64,000 bases of DNA from Verticillium longisporum (lineage: Eukaryota; Ascomycota; Sordariomycetes; Glomerellales; Plectosphaerellaceae). Location of the stretch: contig JAETXT010000004.1 in NCBI GenBank assembly GCA_019188255.1, positions 4,526,001 through 4,590,000 on the forward strand. The letters are read 5' to 3'. The position numbers and the translations under genes are program-made. Of this stretch, positions 46,861-57,691 are shown piece by piece (the first letter of the stretch is position 1; every line of letters begins with the position of its first letter). Below the pieces are notes generated by a model. The model saw only the letters and a program-made list of their open reading frames with translations, was not told the DNA's origin and ran no database searches.

Positions 46861-47043
46861 ATGGATCCCAACCCAAAGCCAGACCCCCAAGACCATGGCA
46901 AACCTGCTGGTGAGGGTGGAGGCAAATCGAAAAGCTCAGACGACGCACCAATCATCGACGAAGATGCAACCTTTAGGAACGCTGCGTATTTTGGCGACGA
47001 AGAAGGGAGCAAGGACAAGGATGGTGGTAGTCAGAAGAAGTAG
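46861..47043 (+). CDS. Small hydrophilic protein with leader intron
   Basis: 60-residue protein from ATG 46861 (context AAAAAATGG). A textbook intron (46801-46855: GTAAGT donor, GCTGACC branch, CAAG acceptor) ends five bases before the ATG, and a TATA box lies upstream, so a well-defined transcript is likely. The protein is Pro/Gly/Lys/Asp-rich with no hydrophobic core (DPNPKPDPQDHGKPAGEGGG) and ends in Lys residues, so it is probably disordered. Such compact, TATA-driven genes are often stress- or stage-induced, but that is inference. Not recognised. Confidence 0.6.
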   Translation: MDPNPKPDPQDHGKPAGEGGGKSKSSDDAPIIDEDATFRNAAYFGDEEGSKDKDGGSQKK

Positions 47044-47331
47044 ATAACTTGTAGATGCAAAAATGCGAGACGACTGTGATAGCATGCACGCTGACTGCGT
47101 CTTCCCTGCCTGCCCCAAAGTCGAAGCGAAACCGCAAATCGTGCAGAGGCACTGTCGCCACTAACTTAGGAGGCGTGAAGCCTGAGAGCCGTCTTGTCAA
47201 CAAACAAAAGAACAGACGGAATTCTACAGTACTTAAAAGGAAACGTGGGCTTCTTGAGTCTAGCCACGCGACTTCACCTCCCTTCTTCATCGCTAAGCCA
47301 TACCACGCTGTTGTTTCCCAAATCCGTTGAG

Positions 47332-48698
47332 ATGTTTACCACCTGGACCTCGCTCCATACCTTTATTGGTCAATTGTAAGCACCGTGATCGTTTGAGATG
47401 ACTACCCACTCACCACTCAGCTTGTTCCGATACACACGACTCGTTGTTCATATCGTTGCCTACTTCCGACATGCCTCCGTTTTGCCTCCGATCTCTCCAT
47501 CCCTCAGGCCAATTGACATTACAGTGGTCATTGCCACACGCGGTGATGAGATAGCCAACTTGGTCAGCGGGCTTGAATCTCACGTCAATGCTGGGTGCAG
47601 GCACATATCGATCTGCGTGCCCTCCACCAGGCTTGGTCGCGTGCAAGCCGAGGCAGATTCGTTCGTATCAGAGCAGAAAGATCTGAAAGTGTACGTCTCT
47701 CATGTTGCCCAAGCCGGCAAGCGGGGGCAGCTCAAACGGGCTGCAGACAGCATCCCAGATTCCAGAAGGAAAGCTCACAAGGTCATCGTCTTCGCGGATG
47801 ATGACATTACCTTCCCTCACAGCACCTATAGGTGGGTTCTTGCCCCTTTCGAGAACCCCCAAGTTGGAGGCGTTGGCACTTGCCAGAGAGCTAGCCGCAT
47901 CAAGGCCGGCACGATCATACAAATGATCATAAATTGGATCTTTGCTGACTACATCGAACGACGCGGCGTCGAAAACATGGCCACTCTGGCGATCGAAAAG
48001 TCGATATCTTGCCTCTCTGGCCGATTGGCAGCGTTCCGGGCAGTGATCGTGCAAGATCGACAGTTCCTCGACGGCTTAGTTTCAGAAACCTGGAATGGCT
48101 TGAAGCTGAGGGCGGATGACGATAACTTTTGGACTAGATGGCTTCTTGAGGGAGGCTGGGAGATTGCAGTTCAAAATGACGAGAGGTGTCGGGTCGAAAC
48201 CACCTTTGGAACGACCGCATCTGAGCTCCGCAGATTTGTGAGATGGCAAAGAAGTAATTCAAGGAGCAATGCAAAATCGTTAAGGCGCATCTCAAATTGG
48301 CAGTAAGTATCACCTAGCAAGAGCGTGGGACCTGCTGACGACGAGAAATAGGAAATTTCCTTGGGCAATTTACGCGCTTTACCTATCCGGTTTTGTGAAC
48401 TACGGTCTGCCAATGGACATTGCGTTGTGGTCACTGTGTTGGAAGGCCACTGCCGATAGCCCATCTCAGGACACTCTCAGGCTAGGCTTCGTTTCTTGGT
48501 GGCTCTTCACCAAAACCGTCAAGAGGATCCGCCTGTTTCGGAGAGATCTGAGAGGTATCCTGTTCCTGCCTGTTTGCATTTTCTGGGGCTATTGCCATGA
48601 CTTCATCAAGCTATATGCGTTGATGACTCGCCACGAGGTGAGACGCTCCTGCGGCACTCATTGTTATTCTCGGCTCACACGGGTAGACTGGGTGGTAA
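47332..48698 (+). CDS. Family-2 glycosyltransferase, hyaluronan-synthase-like
   Basis: Model 47332-47375, 47421-48302, 48352-48637 and 48687-48698; introns 45, 49 and 49 bp; 407 residues. The start MFTTWTSLHTFIGQF joins to LFRYTRLVVHIVAYF, a membrane-associated N-terminus. GT-A fold marks: DITVVIATRGDE (nucleotide-sugar site), VFADDDITFP (DxD-like), CLSGRLAAFRA, ADDDNFWTRWLLEGGWEIA (acceptor/catalytic Asp) and RRFVRW, the position of the QxxRW motif with Gln replaced by Arg. C-terminal hydrophobic helices include IYALYLSGFVNYGLPMDIAL and GILFLPVCIFWGYCHDFIKL. It probably makes or modifies a surface polysaccharide. If the third intron is not removed the frame instead ends at 48757. Confidence 0.8.
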
Positions 48699-48971
48699 AC
48701 GATGCACCGGGCTTGAATCTTGGGGGTTGGAGGGGCGACCTGGCATTTGAGACATAGTTGTAGCTATGTCCACTTCAGTATGGCTGGCAGAGAGACTTCT
48801 AGGGAAGCGGTTATATTTTCTTTGGCACATAATGACTACCGAGAAAGAGATTGAGAATGCTACGACACCTGCGGATGCATACATACCAGACCACCATGAT
48901 TATACCCCAGGGAAACATGAGAAAGGGGATCGACTTCTCATGCCCAAGATGAGAGACGGTCAACCGACGGT

Positions 48972-49490
48972 CTAGCCCTGGCGATCACGCAATGATGAAG
49001 ATTGAGTCAACTCGTCCCTCAGGCGAAACCAGACTTGACATGGAGACTGTGGTTGGCGGAGGCGTGTCATTGTCGAGGGCAATGGCAGGGCGTGTAACCC
49101 TTTCTGCGCTTCTTGTGACGGGGTAGACAGATTTTTCACGTCCTCGGGCTTGAAGTACGAGATGACGCGATGCTCCGTGCCACCACGGGTAATGGTGATG
49201 ATCATTCTAGTCAGAGATCCATCGTGAAGAGTCGCAATAGACCGATTGTTGATCAAAGCCGGATGGCCCCAATTCAAATGATCTCTCCAGGGTCCGGTTG
49301 CGTTATCTTCCACAACAAAAGCAGAACCACTTCGGATCAAGAGAGGAACTTCGCGTCGGTAGGGTCCTCTGGGTGCGTGAGCGAGTTTGCCCCGAAGACA
49401 ACTGTCCACGAGAAGTGTTGCATCCTCCTCGGAGCGGACGTAGCCCTTGAAAGTGGGTTCAAGGGGGATCGGGGTGGTGGATGGCTCCAT
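48972..49490 (-). CDS. Gti1/Pac2 (WOPR)-family regulator, short form
   Basis: Single-exon 172-residue frame from ATG 49490. It matches the N-terminal WOPR half: PTFKGYVRSEEDATLLVDSC, RGPYRREVPLLIRSGSAFVV and the WRDHLNWGHP segment where family members have a Trp-rich WSPSR-like motif. The C-terminal WOPR strand is RMIITITRGGTEHRVISYFK followed by PEDV. WOPR proteins are fungal DNA-binding regulators of morphology, sporulation and virulence programmes. This copy is shorter than most members, with almost no Gln-rich tail and a divergent Trp region, so its DNA binding may differ. Confidence 0.75.
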   Translation of the reverse strand: MEPSTTPIPLEPTFKGYVRSEEDATLLVDSCLRGKLAHAPRGPYRREVPLLIRSGSAFVVEDNATGPWRDHLNWGHPALINNRSIATLHDGSLTRMIITITRGGTEHRVISYFKPEDVKNLSTPSQEAQKGLHALPLPSTMTRLRQPQSPCQVWFRLRDELTQSSSLRDRQG

Positions 49491-49879
49491 TCAATAAAGG
49501 TGTCGCCGAATAGCTCAGAAGTTGGGGCTGTCTCGGTGACAAGGAGTAGCTCACTGGTGATATGAATAGTTGCTCAAGCTCATTGAAACTCACGCAGGCG
49601 CCAGGAAGGATTTTATGCCTTGAAATCTGTCCCTCCCTCTGTCTGACCCCTGCTGAGATTCTCTCTGTTGGGATTGCCTTCCAACACGATGTGCGGCTGA
49701 TGTAAATGCTTCCCCAATTCGATAATGGTGCAGCTTCGAGGATGGTGGTCAATGGTGTGCTGGTGATGTGGGGCTGCCAATCGCTCCATGTACCCAAGTC
49801 CCAATTGCGGGTGCTTGGTCGGTGTGATTGCATTGCAGGCTGACGCACATCCCGGCACCAACGCAGAGGTGAGGGGCAG
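49491..49879. other. Spacer, upstream exons of next gene possible
   Basis: Likely holds the start of the plus-strand gene (for example an exon from ATG 49788) and the WOPR promoter. Confidence 0.4.
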
Positions 49880-50404
49880 AGGCTCAGCACCAAGTCTCCC
49901 CTCCACAAATCACTCTCGCCGTTCCAGACCCGACGTGGCTTTCACCATTCTCCAAGGATGCCGTCTCATTTAGAGATACACCCCTGAGCGATCAGCAGAA
50001 AGACGAGCTCGTCCGTGTCCTGCCCAACATCAAGTCCCTTCTCGTTCCCGTGGATGACCGGCACGACATGCATGGGGACGCGCGCAAGCTCAAAGACAGC
50101 GTTGCTCATTTCATGGAGCTGTTCAACTACAGGGAGAAGGTGAGCCTCGGCCCGTTGGATACATGTCAGAATAAGACTAAAGCCTGCTGCTAAGGTTGGT
50201 GGCGACGCGCAGGTCAACTGTGTCCGGGTACGAAAGGTGGCCACCTTGCCAATCAACAACCCGCCACGGATATTCGTGCCAATAGAGGTATCGGAAGAAT
50301 CAAGCATCGGAGAACAGAAGGTCGATTTTGGATATTACGTATACGTGACAGAGAGCGTCAAAATCTGTCCCTCTTTGACGTATCTAGGGTTGCGTCGAAC
50401 GTAA
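49880..50404 (+). CDS. Unknown protein (5' exon unresolved)
   Basis: The exon from about 49880 (after GGGCAG) reads APSLP-frame sequence in one phase and HQVSPPQITLAVPDPTWLSP in another; the latter continues through SDQQKDELVRVLPNIKSLLV and an intron at 50140-50194 (GTGAGC donor) into VNCVRVRKVATLPINNPPR and stops at 50404. The sequence looks globular and is not recognised. The ATG at 49788 could begin the gene after one more short intron. The 3' end overlaps the convergent minus-strand gene by 21 bases. Confidence 0.45.
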
Positions 50405-51523
50405 CAAATCCTCGATGTTAGTTGCCCCAAATGTTGCTGGGTCACTCCATGTTGCATCCTCGTCTATGAATCCCTCATCAAGAGGATATACACCGTCCAT
50501 GAGGCTGCATGCCACCTCGTTCTCCTGAAGTGGTAGCGGCCACATGTTCGGTGCATGGCAAGGCACAAGTCGCGAAACAATTCGCTCGGGAAATGTGTTG
50601 GTTCTTCTGTCGTCGCCCCGACGAGCGTCGAACCGCATCCGCTTTGGCGATGCCGGCGCGAATTTCTCTGGTCCTGCCTTGCGTTTCTCCTGCGTGCGCA
50701 AGCCCGCGATGTATGAAGCGGTGCTTACTTTCCAATGATTGAAGAACTTGTCCGCGTAATCAAAACACCGCTGTGTATCTTCCGTTTGTCCAACCCCGTG
50801 GCTGCTGAGCTGTGTGTCAATCTTCTTAAGAGTAGGAGTCTTCTTTGCGCGAAGCTTCAGACTTGAGACTCGTATTAGCAACTGAACCCATTTCTGCCTG
50901 GGTCAACTTACGTGGTGCGACCGATGAGGTCACATTCTTCCATGAATAGTGCGCCGCGCCCTCCCAGTGCTCGAGAAATTCTGTCGAGGCTCCGGCCTCC
51001 CTTCCCCCATTCATGACAGTTATTATTTATGATGTTTTCGTCGTGGCCTGTGAGCTTGGACTTGAGGTGCTTGATGACTTTGTGCTGCTTCGAGCGTAAG
51101 AACTGCTCTCGTATGTCATAGAACACGAGCAAGTAAGCCCGTCGCTTGGTCTTCTCTACAGCCGTCGATGGATTTGATAAACTCTGAAGTTGCCAGTATA
51201 GTTGGCATACTGCGTCCTGTTGCAGTGAGGTCTCAGCGGTCACCCAACGCTCAATTTCTTCCTTGTATCCCAGAAGAGGGGCATTTCGTGAGAAGTGCTT
51301 GGAGATTGTCGCCTTCAAGCTAACGGGAAGTCTATCCCACGTATCGTTCTTGGCGATGCCTTCGAGAAGGCCATCAATGGCGGCGACAAACTACTTGTTG
51401 AGCAAGGTTCGGAAATTCGTTGGAGGGCCTTACCTTTGGGTCGTCAAGCCGTACCCCGCTCAATCCAAGCACCTCCTGCAAGCGGGCAAACGGCTGATGC
51501 GGCTCTCGATTGCGAGTCTCCAT
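50384..51523 (-). CDS. Unknown protein, at least three exons
   Basis: Exons 51523-51434 (possibly extending 5'), 51390-50912 and 50861-50384. The introns are 43 bp (GTAAGG donor, AAGTAG acceptor) and 50 bp (GTAAGT donor, TGCTAATAC branch, CTCAAG acceptor), both frame-compatible. The middle is helical (EEIERWVTAETSLQQDAVCQ; REQFLRSKQHKVIKHLKSKL). The C-terminal part has a basic patch (SPKRMRFDARRGDDRR) and an acidic end (DEGFIDEDATWSDPATFG), the layout of some transcription-associated proteins. No domain recognised. The frame extends 5' of 51523 to about 51649 without an ATG. Confidence 0.55.
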
Positions 51524-51965
51524 TGTTGAAAGAGTGTCTTCGAGTTGAACGTGGGAGCTCAAGATCCCCAGCCGAAGGTGGGAGGGAGACCCCAAGATTG
51601 CTACTCTCAGATCCGTGAGTGTCCCTGTAGGATCACCGTGTATGGACAAGGTTCCTCGCTTACAGGGATCGCCAGGCGGGGTAGCAAGGTCTCATACCCC
51701 CTTTATGCCAGCTTGCTTTTGTCTACAAGGGTCATTTTGGGGACATGTCCCCAAAGATGAAGATTGGCAATCGCTCTGGGTTGGCCCCCAAATGGTTGGC
51801 AGTGTTGCTGGACACTGCATATAAAGCCTCGCGAGGCAACCAGTTGCCTTCTCGGTGTCCAGGAAGGGATCTATCGCTGCACGCCGCGCTCCCCTGTCTC
51901 TGCATTCTTCCTGGCTCGAAAGTGCACTTCTGTGCCCCCGTGTCCTCCACGTCGATACATCCAAC
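51524..51965. other. Divergent promoter region
   Basis: Separates two divergent unknown genes; may hold their first exons. Nothing recognised. Confidence 0.4.
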
Positions 51966-53514
51966 ATGATGATCCCTCGCCCTCTCAATATCCAAGTCAC
52001 AAGGAGTTTCTCTATTACTGTAGGTACAAGTCCAATCAATTATTATTCTCCATTGCTGACCCATGCAGACTGACTCGGGCTTGACATTGGCATCTTGCTC
52101 CAGCGACGCCCAGAGGGGTGAGTATCCCGATGATACCGAGCATGAGACTCCCGCCTCTCCCCCCCCGGCCGGTCCATTGGAAGACTGTGTCACACCGCTT
52201 CCCGAGGACTTCCTACATGGTCTGTCCCCTGGCCCAAGCACTTCCCACAACCACAACGCCCGTAATGACGAGGACCTCCTTGATGCTCAGTCGTACCCGA
52301 GTCCCTCTCGAGTCACCGGCCCCAACTTCCCGCACCGGTCCTGCAGTCATGGTCCTCCAAGTCCCCCGTTAAGTGCAGTCGGCTCGGTGCCGCCTCCGCT
52401 CTTCTTCTTACCCGATAACCCTCCCCCTTCACCGTTCGAGCCTCTGAGAAGACTCAGCGTGCGGGAAGCATCAAAAACCCCTCAGTACGCCGATGGTGCC
52501 TGCCTTTGCAATACGTCTGCTGATACACTGCCTGCAGGACGCAATCCGATGTACAAATTACGCACCAAAACATCGCCGTTGTACAGTTTGATGAGGAGAA
52601 ACTTACATTGGAAGGCACGGCACTCTTGCACGCTATTGACCTTGTAAGCTGTGAAGGCCTGGACGACCTTGTGTCCGGACTCTTTCACTGCCTGCAGACC
52701 GGTCGTGCAATCCAGATCAACGGCGTGCCATTTCCAGATCTCGGGAAGTGGATGGATCGTCTGATGGAAGCTGGCTTTTGGTCAATCAAGGCAGAGTTCC
52801 TGCCTTTTGGGGCAAGGGTCGGGGCAGTCGCATAGTAAGTATTTCAACCGCGCTGAGACAGCAAGAGGATTTAACCAACATTGTAGTGTGAATGTCTTGG
52901 CCGATAAGCCAGCCACGCCAAGCCCGACATTTTGGGGGATCCAAAAACATGACCAAAACGCCGAATCGTTTGCCAGGAACCATTTTATCAGCCTTGCCAT
53001 CGAAGTTCTCAACAACAACCCTCACCGCTTGCCAGACCTCCGCCGGTTGATATCTATTGATCTAGGCCTCCGAGCCTGGTTTGAAGCCGAGCTCTTTCAA
53101 ATAATACGAAAGGTACGTGTTAATGACCGTTGAAATGGAAATGATTCTGACGGCTTCAAGGATGCTGGAGTAATTGCTGAAGCATTGCTTCGACGATATC
53201 TTCACTTCATAGCAAAGGCTATGGACCACGGCAAATCTCGGGCCCCGTCTAATCTGCTATGGCTGGTGGATGGGGGTAGACCACCACCCAACTGCCCGAA
53301 TGCACTTGATGACATTGCGTTTTGTCGGCTTCTCCTTGAATGCGCCGGTGGTCAGGAAAATGATTTGGATGACTGCTGTTACAGTCAAGAAGACTTCGAG
53401 GGATTCCGAAAATTGTGCCAACATATCGATCGGGAACACCCGCTCAATGTTGACGCTATTGATCTTGGATGGGAATGCGGGGACACTGTGTGTAACGGAA
53501 GACGACTTGAGTGA
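51966..53514 (+). CDS. Unknown protein, five exons
   Basis: Exons 51966-52019, 52069-52484, 52538-52834, 52887-53112 and 53161-53514; introns 49, 53, 52 and 48 bp, all with usable donors and acceptors; 448 residues in a closed frame. The first exon is optional, since ATG 52063 inside the first intron would also serve. The N-terminal 150 residues are Pro/Ser-rich and disordered. The rest is globular (FDEEKLTLEGTALLHAIDLV; IQINGVPFPDLGKWMDRLME; ESFARNHFISLAIEVLNNN; EALLRRYLHFIAKAM), ending in a Cys-containing acidic segment. Family not recognised. Confidence 0.6.
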
Positions 53515-54051
53515 CGGACGCGAGCAATGATGCTCCTAGAAGAGGGAGCAAAGCTGGTCGAAAGGTCTCTACGTGAAGGATATAGGTTGGTCCAAGCCTG
53601 TCAGTCAGTTCTCACTTGTCATGAAGACTTGTTAAACGATGCTGGGCACGAGAAAATATAGATTGTGTCGGATGCTAGTGCAAGGAGAGTGGTTTTATTG
53701 AGCTACGTACGGAGCTTATCGAGACCTCACGGATACGACTCGTCTTGAAGAGGCAGGACTCTGATTTCTTTTATTTGCATGTGGCAATGCCTTCTCCGTT
53801 ATATATCGACCCACGGTATCATCATCATGCGTGAAACTCGATCTTATGATCAGCGCGTTCGCGTGGTGACGAGGGTGAAAGAGGGACAAGTACTGCCTCG
53901 GCAAAGGCGCAGGTATTGGTAGCTGACAGGCTGCTTTCCCATTCACACGACCCCTGATATGCATATATAGGCTGCCGTTCCCCCGAGATCTTTCCTATTT
54001 TCTTCTTCATTCTGCACCCCCTTATGACACTGGCTGACTCATCGAGAAGCG
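53515..54051. other. Intergenic, promoter of the CK1-like gene
   Basis: TATATA at 53964-53969 lies about 85 bases upstream of ATG 54052. Nothing else seen. Confidence 0.5.
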
Positions 54052-56163
54052 ATGAAAAACACCACCCTGAAGACCTTACCATCCAATGTCACTTCACAGG
54101 CCAACCAAGAAGGCATCCAACTGGGCTCTTGGCCCTCGAGGCCGTCTCAAGAATCAGACCAACAATACGGATACGGAAAGGTTGCTGGCTGCCATACAGC
54201 TGTGGCCTCTGGTGATCTTAGGGTCAAAGGCGTGTTGTACAAGGTTGGAAAAAAGCTTGGAGAAGGAACGTTCGGCATTGTCTACGCGGCCATCGACCTG
54301 TCAAATCATCGGCTAGTAGCGATCAAATTTGTGAGCAGCTATCCATCAGAACACCGGATCATCAGACTAACGCTGCTACAGGAGCGTTGTGAACCCGGTA
54401 AACCACAGTTTCAGACCAATCATAAGACCCAACTTCAGACCGAATACGAGGCATATGGAAAGCTGAAAGGATCTGGTAAGGACTTCTATGCATTAAATCC
54501 GAACACCACAGGCCAATCATTACTGACAGACCGCATCCCCAACGTGTACTACTTTGGGCGGCACGGCCTCCACAACATTCTCATTTTGGATCAATTGGGA
54601 CCCTCTCTGGAGGACTTGTTCGACGGTTGTGGGCGGAAGTTCACCCTGAAGACCGTGGTAATGATCGGAAAACAGATGGTGCATGGCACTGCATGGCCCT
54701 GGTCGTTAGGGCAATCCAGCTAAAGTCTTTAGATATCAATAGCAGAGGTCTTGCATGGACAGGGGTTGATACACCGCGATATAAAACCGGAGAACTTCCT
54801 CATTCATAGACCAGGCAGCAAGTACCCCAACAGAATTTCCCTTGTCGACCCTGCCATGGCGGAGAGCTATCGATGTTTCAAGACCGAGGAACATATCTCC
54901 CCGCGCGAAGGCATGGATCTGGTGGGGACGGCTCGGTACATGAGCATCAATGCACACCTCCGAAAGCAGCAGTCACGACGAGACGACCTCGAATCCATGT
55001 TCTACGTGCTCTTCTACCTCATGAGGGGAGGCCTGCCATGGCAAGGCTTAAAGGGGCTTACCAAGGAAGACAGACTCGACAAAATTCTTGAAATCAAGCA
55101 ACAAAGTTCGGCCGATAGCTTGTGTGGTACCCAGTCCACAATGTTCGTCAAATGCCTTGAGTACGTACGCGAACTGGGATTCAAACAAGACCCGGATTAC
55201 AATTACCTCAAATGCTGTCTTACCAAAGCTTTGGAGATGAATGGAGAGACCGAGGACGACAGGTACGACTGGGATACATGCTCCTTCTCTGTTTCTCCGT
55301 TGCTTTCACCCTCTTCCTCTCAGATTTCAGAGTATGTGAGGTCTGCCGAACAAGGTGGCGATGCATCTCATGTCGTATCTGGGAGCCGGCTTGGGAAGGC
55401 GAAGGATACGCTCGCGGCTGCAAAAACAGTCGCTTCTCGCTGGCTGACGGACCCTTTGTTCGTGACACAACCCAGTTGCCCCAAGAGCGGGAGAATTCAC
55501 TATAATGCAAAGGCACAAGCAACACTTAACGAGATATCCCAGTTCGTGGGTCCTTTGATCCGTCAACTCAGGCGTCATCAAAGGGAAGCGAAGAGGGACT
55601 TGAGTGTGGCGAAACTAGGCGTCTCCAGCCACAGCAACCTAAATTTTGCCTGCGACAGACTTGAGAGTGCTCTGAAGTCTTACGATAAGCTTTTGCGAGC
55701 CCTTGAATACGTGGCGGTGCTTTCAGAGAAAGCCAGCTGGGAATTTCTTCGCAAAGCAGACAGTGACGACGTCATGGGCTTGAAGACAGAGTTAAATGGA
55801 GTTGAAATCCTGGCCGAGGACTGTCAAAAATTGGTGGAACAGACCGACAATGCGACTATCAGCATCAGTAGAACGTCTTTTGCTACTAGTCAAGACTCAA
55901 AACTGCCTTTGGAGGTCGATGAGATCTATGCTCATCCTAGGGATGAGACTCACCAGCAGGCCAGTGCGACTTTTGACAGTCGAGGAGGGAAAGGATCAAT
56001 AAATGAGGAAAGTCAAAGACCGGGAACAACTCAGGACAAGTCCCACGCCCAGAAACGGGGCCATATGACTCTCAGCCCTGGACCACGGCCGCATAAACGA
56101 CCATCTTACGAAAATCTTTCAAGTCGGGCAGATGAAAGATGGCCACATGGAGGTGGGGGTTAG
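54052..56163 (+). CDS. Casein-kinase-1-like protein with DPA in place of DFG and a helical extension
   Basis: Introns at 54331-54381, 54476-54529 and about 54679-54747 give a closed 645-residue frame. Kinase marks: Gly loop GEGTFG; VAIKF with the ATP-anchoring Lys; IPNVYYFGRHGLHNILILDQ and LGPSLEDLFDGCGRKF, both typical of CK1; catalytic loop GLIHRDIKPENFLI. The metal-binding DFG reads DPA (LVDPAMAESYRC), keeping the Asp. GTARYMSINAH and RRDDLESMFYVLFYL complete the C-lobe. The third intron boundary is uncertain and makes the segment before HRD a few residues short. Residues from ~360 form a long extension without family match: helical (NEISQFVGPLIRQLRRHQRE) and then disordered. Known CK1 enzymes are Ser/Thr kinases. 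Whether this one is active is open. Confidence 0.8.
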
Positions 56164-57475
56164 CGGTCAGTTGACATACTCCCAACGCAAGAGCACATCA
56201 TTGACGACCTAAACAGGGAAGTTGAACAAGTGGACAATAGTGAGTGACAGGCGCCGGTAGACTTCACTTTGAGATCACACGTCAAAGAAGTTTCGGGAGG
56301 AGCGAAAGCCTCCCAACAACTGTTGATCTCTTTGGGTCCATTTGATCAGTGCACTTCTAGAGTGGGCGATATAGCCTCAAGAAGGGCATGGTATTGCTAA
56401 TGAACTGTTCTTCCGCGCCTAGAAGGACACCTTGGTCCCTTATAGATTATAACCCATTCTTCTCACGAACGTGCTACGGGTCCAAACTGTGATCCAGTGC
56501 CAGGTGTCCCTCGAGTTCATAGTGCTTATTCTGTCGCAAGATTGTCAGGCCAAGGTGTACACCTTCATCGAATACAATCGCCGCACATGGGTCTTTACGA
56601 GCGAGCCGGATCAAGCGTCATTTCCGCCTACAAAGGATGAGATTGTGAGCCGAGATGCTTCCGAAACAGGCCGTACCTGACTGACTGCTCATAGCTTCGA
56701 ATTTACCCGCTTCCGGAGATATTCATACCTAGCATGTTCTCCAACTTGCCTCAGGTTCACAACGACAAGCATGACGTGGTAGATTCCGCGCTGTCAGACA
56801 GGTTTGATACTCATGTCGCTGATCAATGAGCACCAAGCAATCGTAGGGATTGCAGGCGAATGCCGCCAATCGTTCGACAGAGGCAGTTTGTGTGGCGGGC
56901 CGGGCAATCGGGTGAGGACCAGACCGCTACGTCCTTCGAATTGCAGAACTGTGGCGTAGGAGGCATGCGACAAGAGGAATAAGAGAACTCGCACACAGCA
57001 AGGAAACCCCCTCGTATCTTGCCTCCTCAGAGGATGCTGAGGTATGACGTGCAGTCGAGGCCCACTGTCATCGCTGCCGACACCTATGCGGGAGTCGGGT
57101 TGACTGGTCTTCCATGGCGGGCGCGGTGCCGGAGGATCTGCCTAACCACTCGTTCAAGATAGGCCAGGCTCTCCGTTCTTCTTTGATGCCTGTTACTACG
57201 AGTGCCCAGAGTAAGACAGCCACCTACATTTCTATTAAACAAATTAGGAGTGGTGACTGACGGGGTGTAAATTGGCTGTTGTATTGCATAAGAATTCAGA
57301 CTAGGCTGCACCTGCCACGAGCTATTCAAGAGAGTACGTAGGGCACCAGTGAAGCACTGCCCCGATAAGAGCATCCACAAGCAGGATGCACCTATCGTGA
57401 GTGGACTATTAGTAAGCATGTGCACTAAATTGGATCTCCCAGGTACTTCCTGCATATGTGCCTCAATCTCTATCC
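56164..57475. other. Intergenic
   Basis: Short frames only; nothing recognised. Confidence 0.5.
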
Positions 57476-57667
57476 GCCTTCCCAATCGCCTTCCCAATCG
57501 CCTTCCCACCCGTCTTCCCAGTCGTCTTCCCAGTCGTCTTCCCAGTCGTCTTCCCACCCGTCTTCCCACCCGTCTTCCCAGTCGCCTTCCCATCCGTCTT
57601 CCCATCCGTCTTTCCACCCGTCTTTCCACCCGCCTTCCCAGTCGCCTTCCCATCCACCTTTCCAGCC
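57476..57667 (+). repeat. 12-bp minisatellite, about 16 units
   Basis: Tandem units of the type CGTCTTCCCAGT / CGCCTTCCCAAT / CGTCTTTCCACC, nearly all C+T on the plus strand. All three plus-strand frames and at least one minus frame stay open because the unit has no stop. It ends about 25 bases before the ATG of the next gene. Confidence 0.95.
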
Positions 57668-57691
57668 CTTACACCGTTTTCCCCGCTTCTC

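Noticed and set aside
48766..48975. 69-codon plus-strand frame after the glycosyltransferase
   Set aside because: No domain, no splice support, and it overlaps the end of the WOPR gene; kept out for lack of evidence.
55263..55323. Intron with a strong pyrimidine tract in the CK1-like gene
   Set aside because: Either acceptor leads quickly to a stop or to a short frame, whereas the unspliced frame continues for 280 codons.
57084..57653. Minus-strand frame of Gly-Arg-Arg-Leu/Val-Gly repeats
   Set aside because: It is only the reverse reading of the 12-bp minisatellite, which has no stops in several frames.
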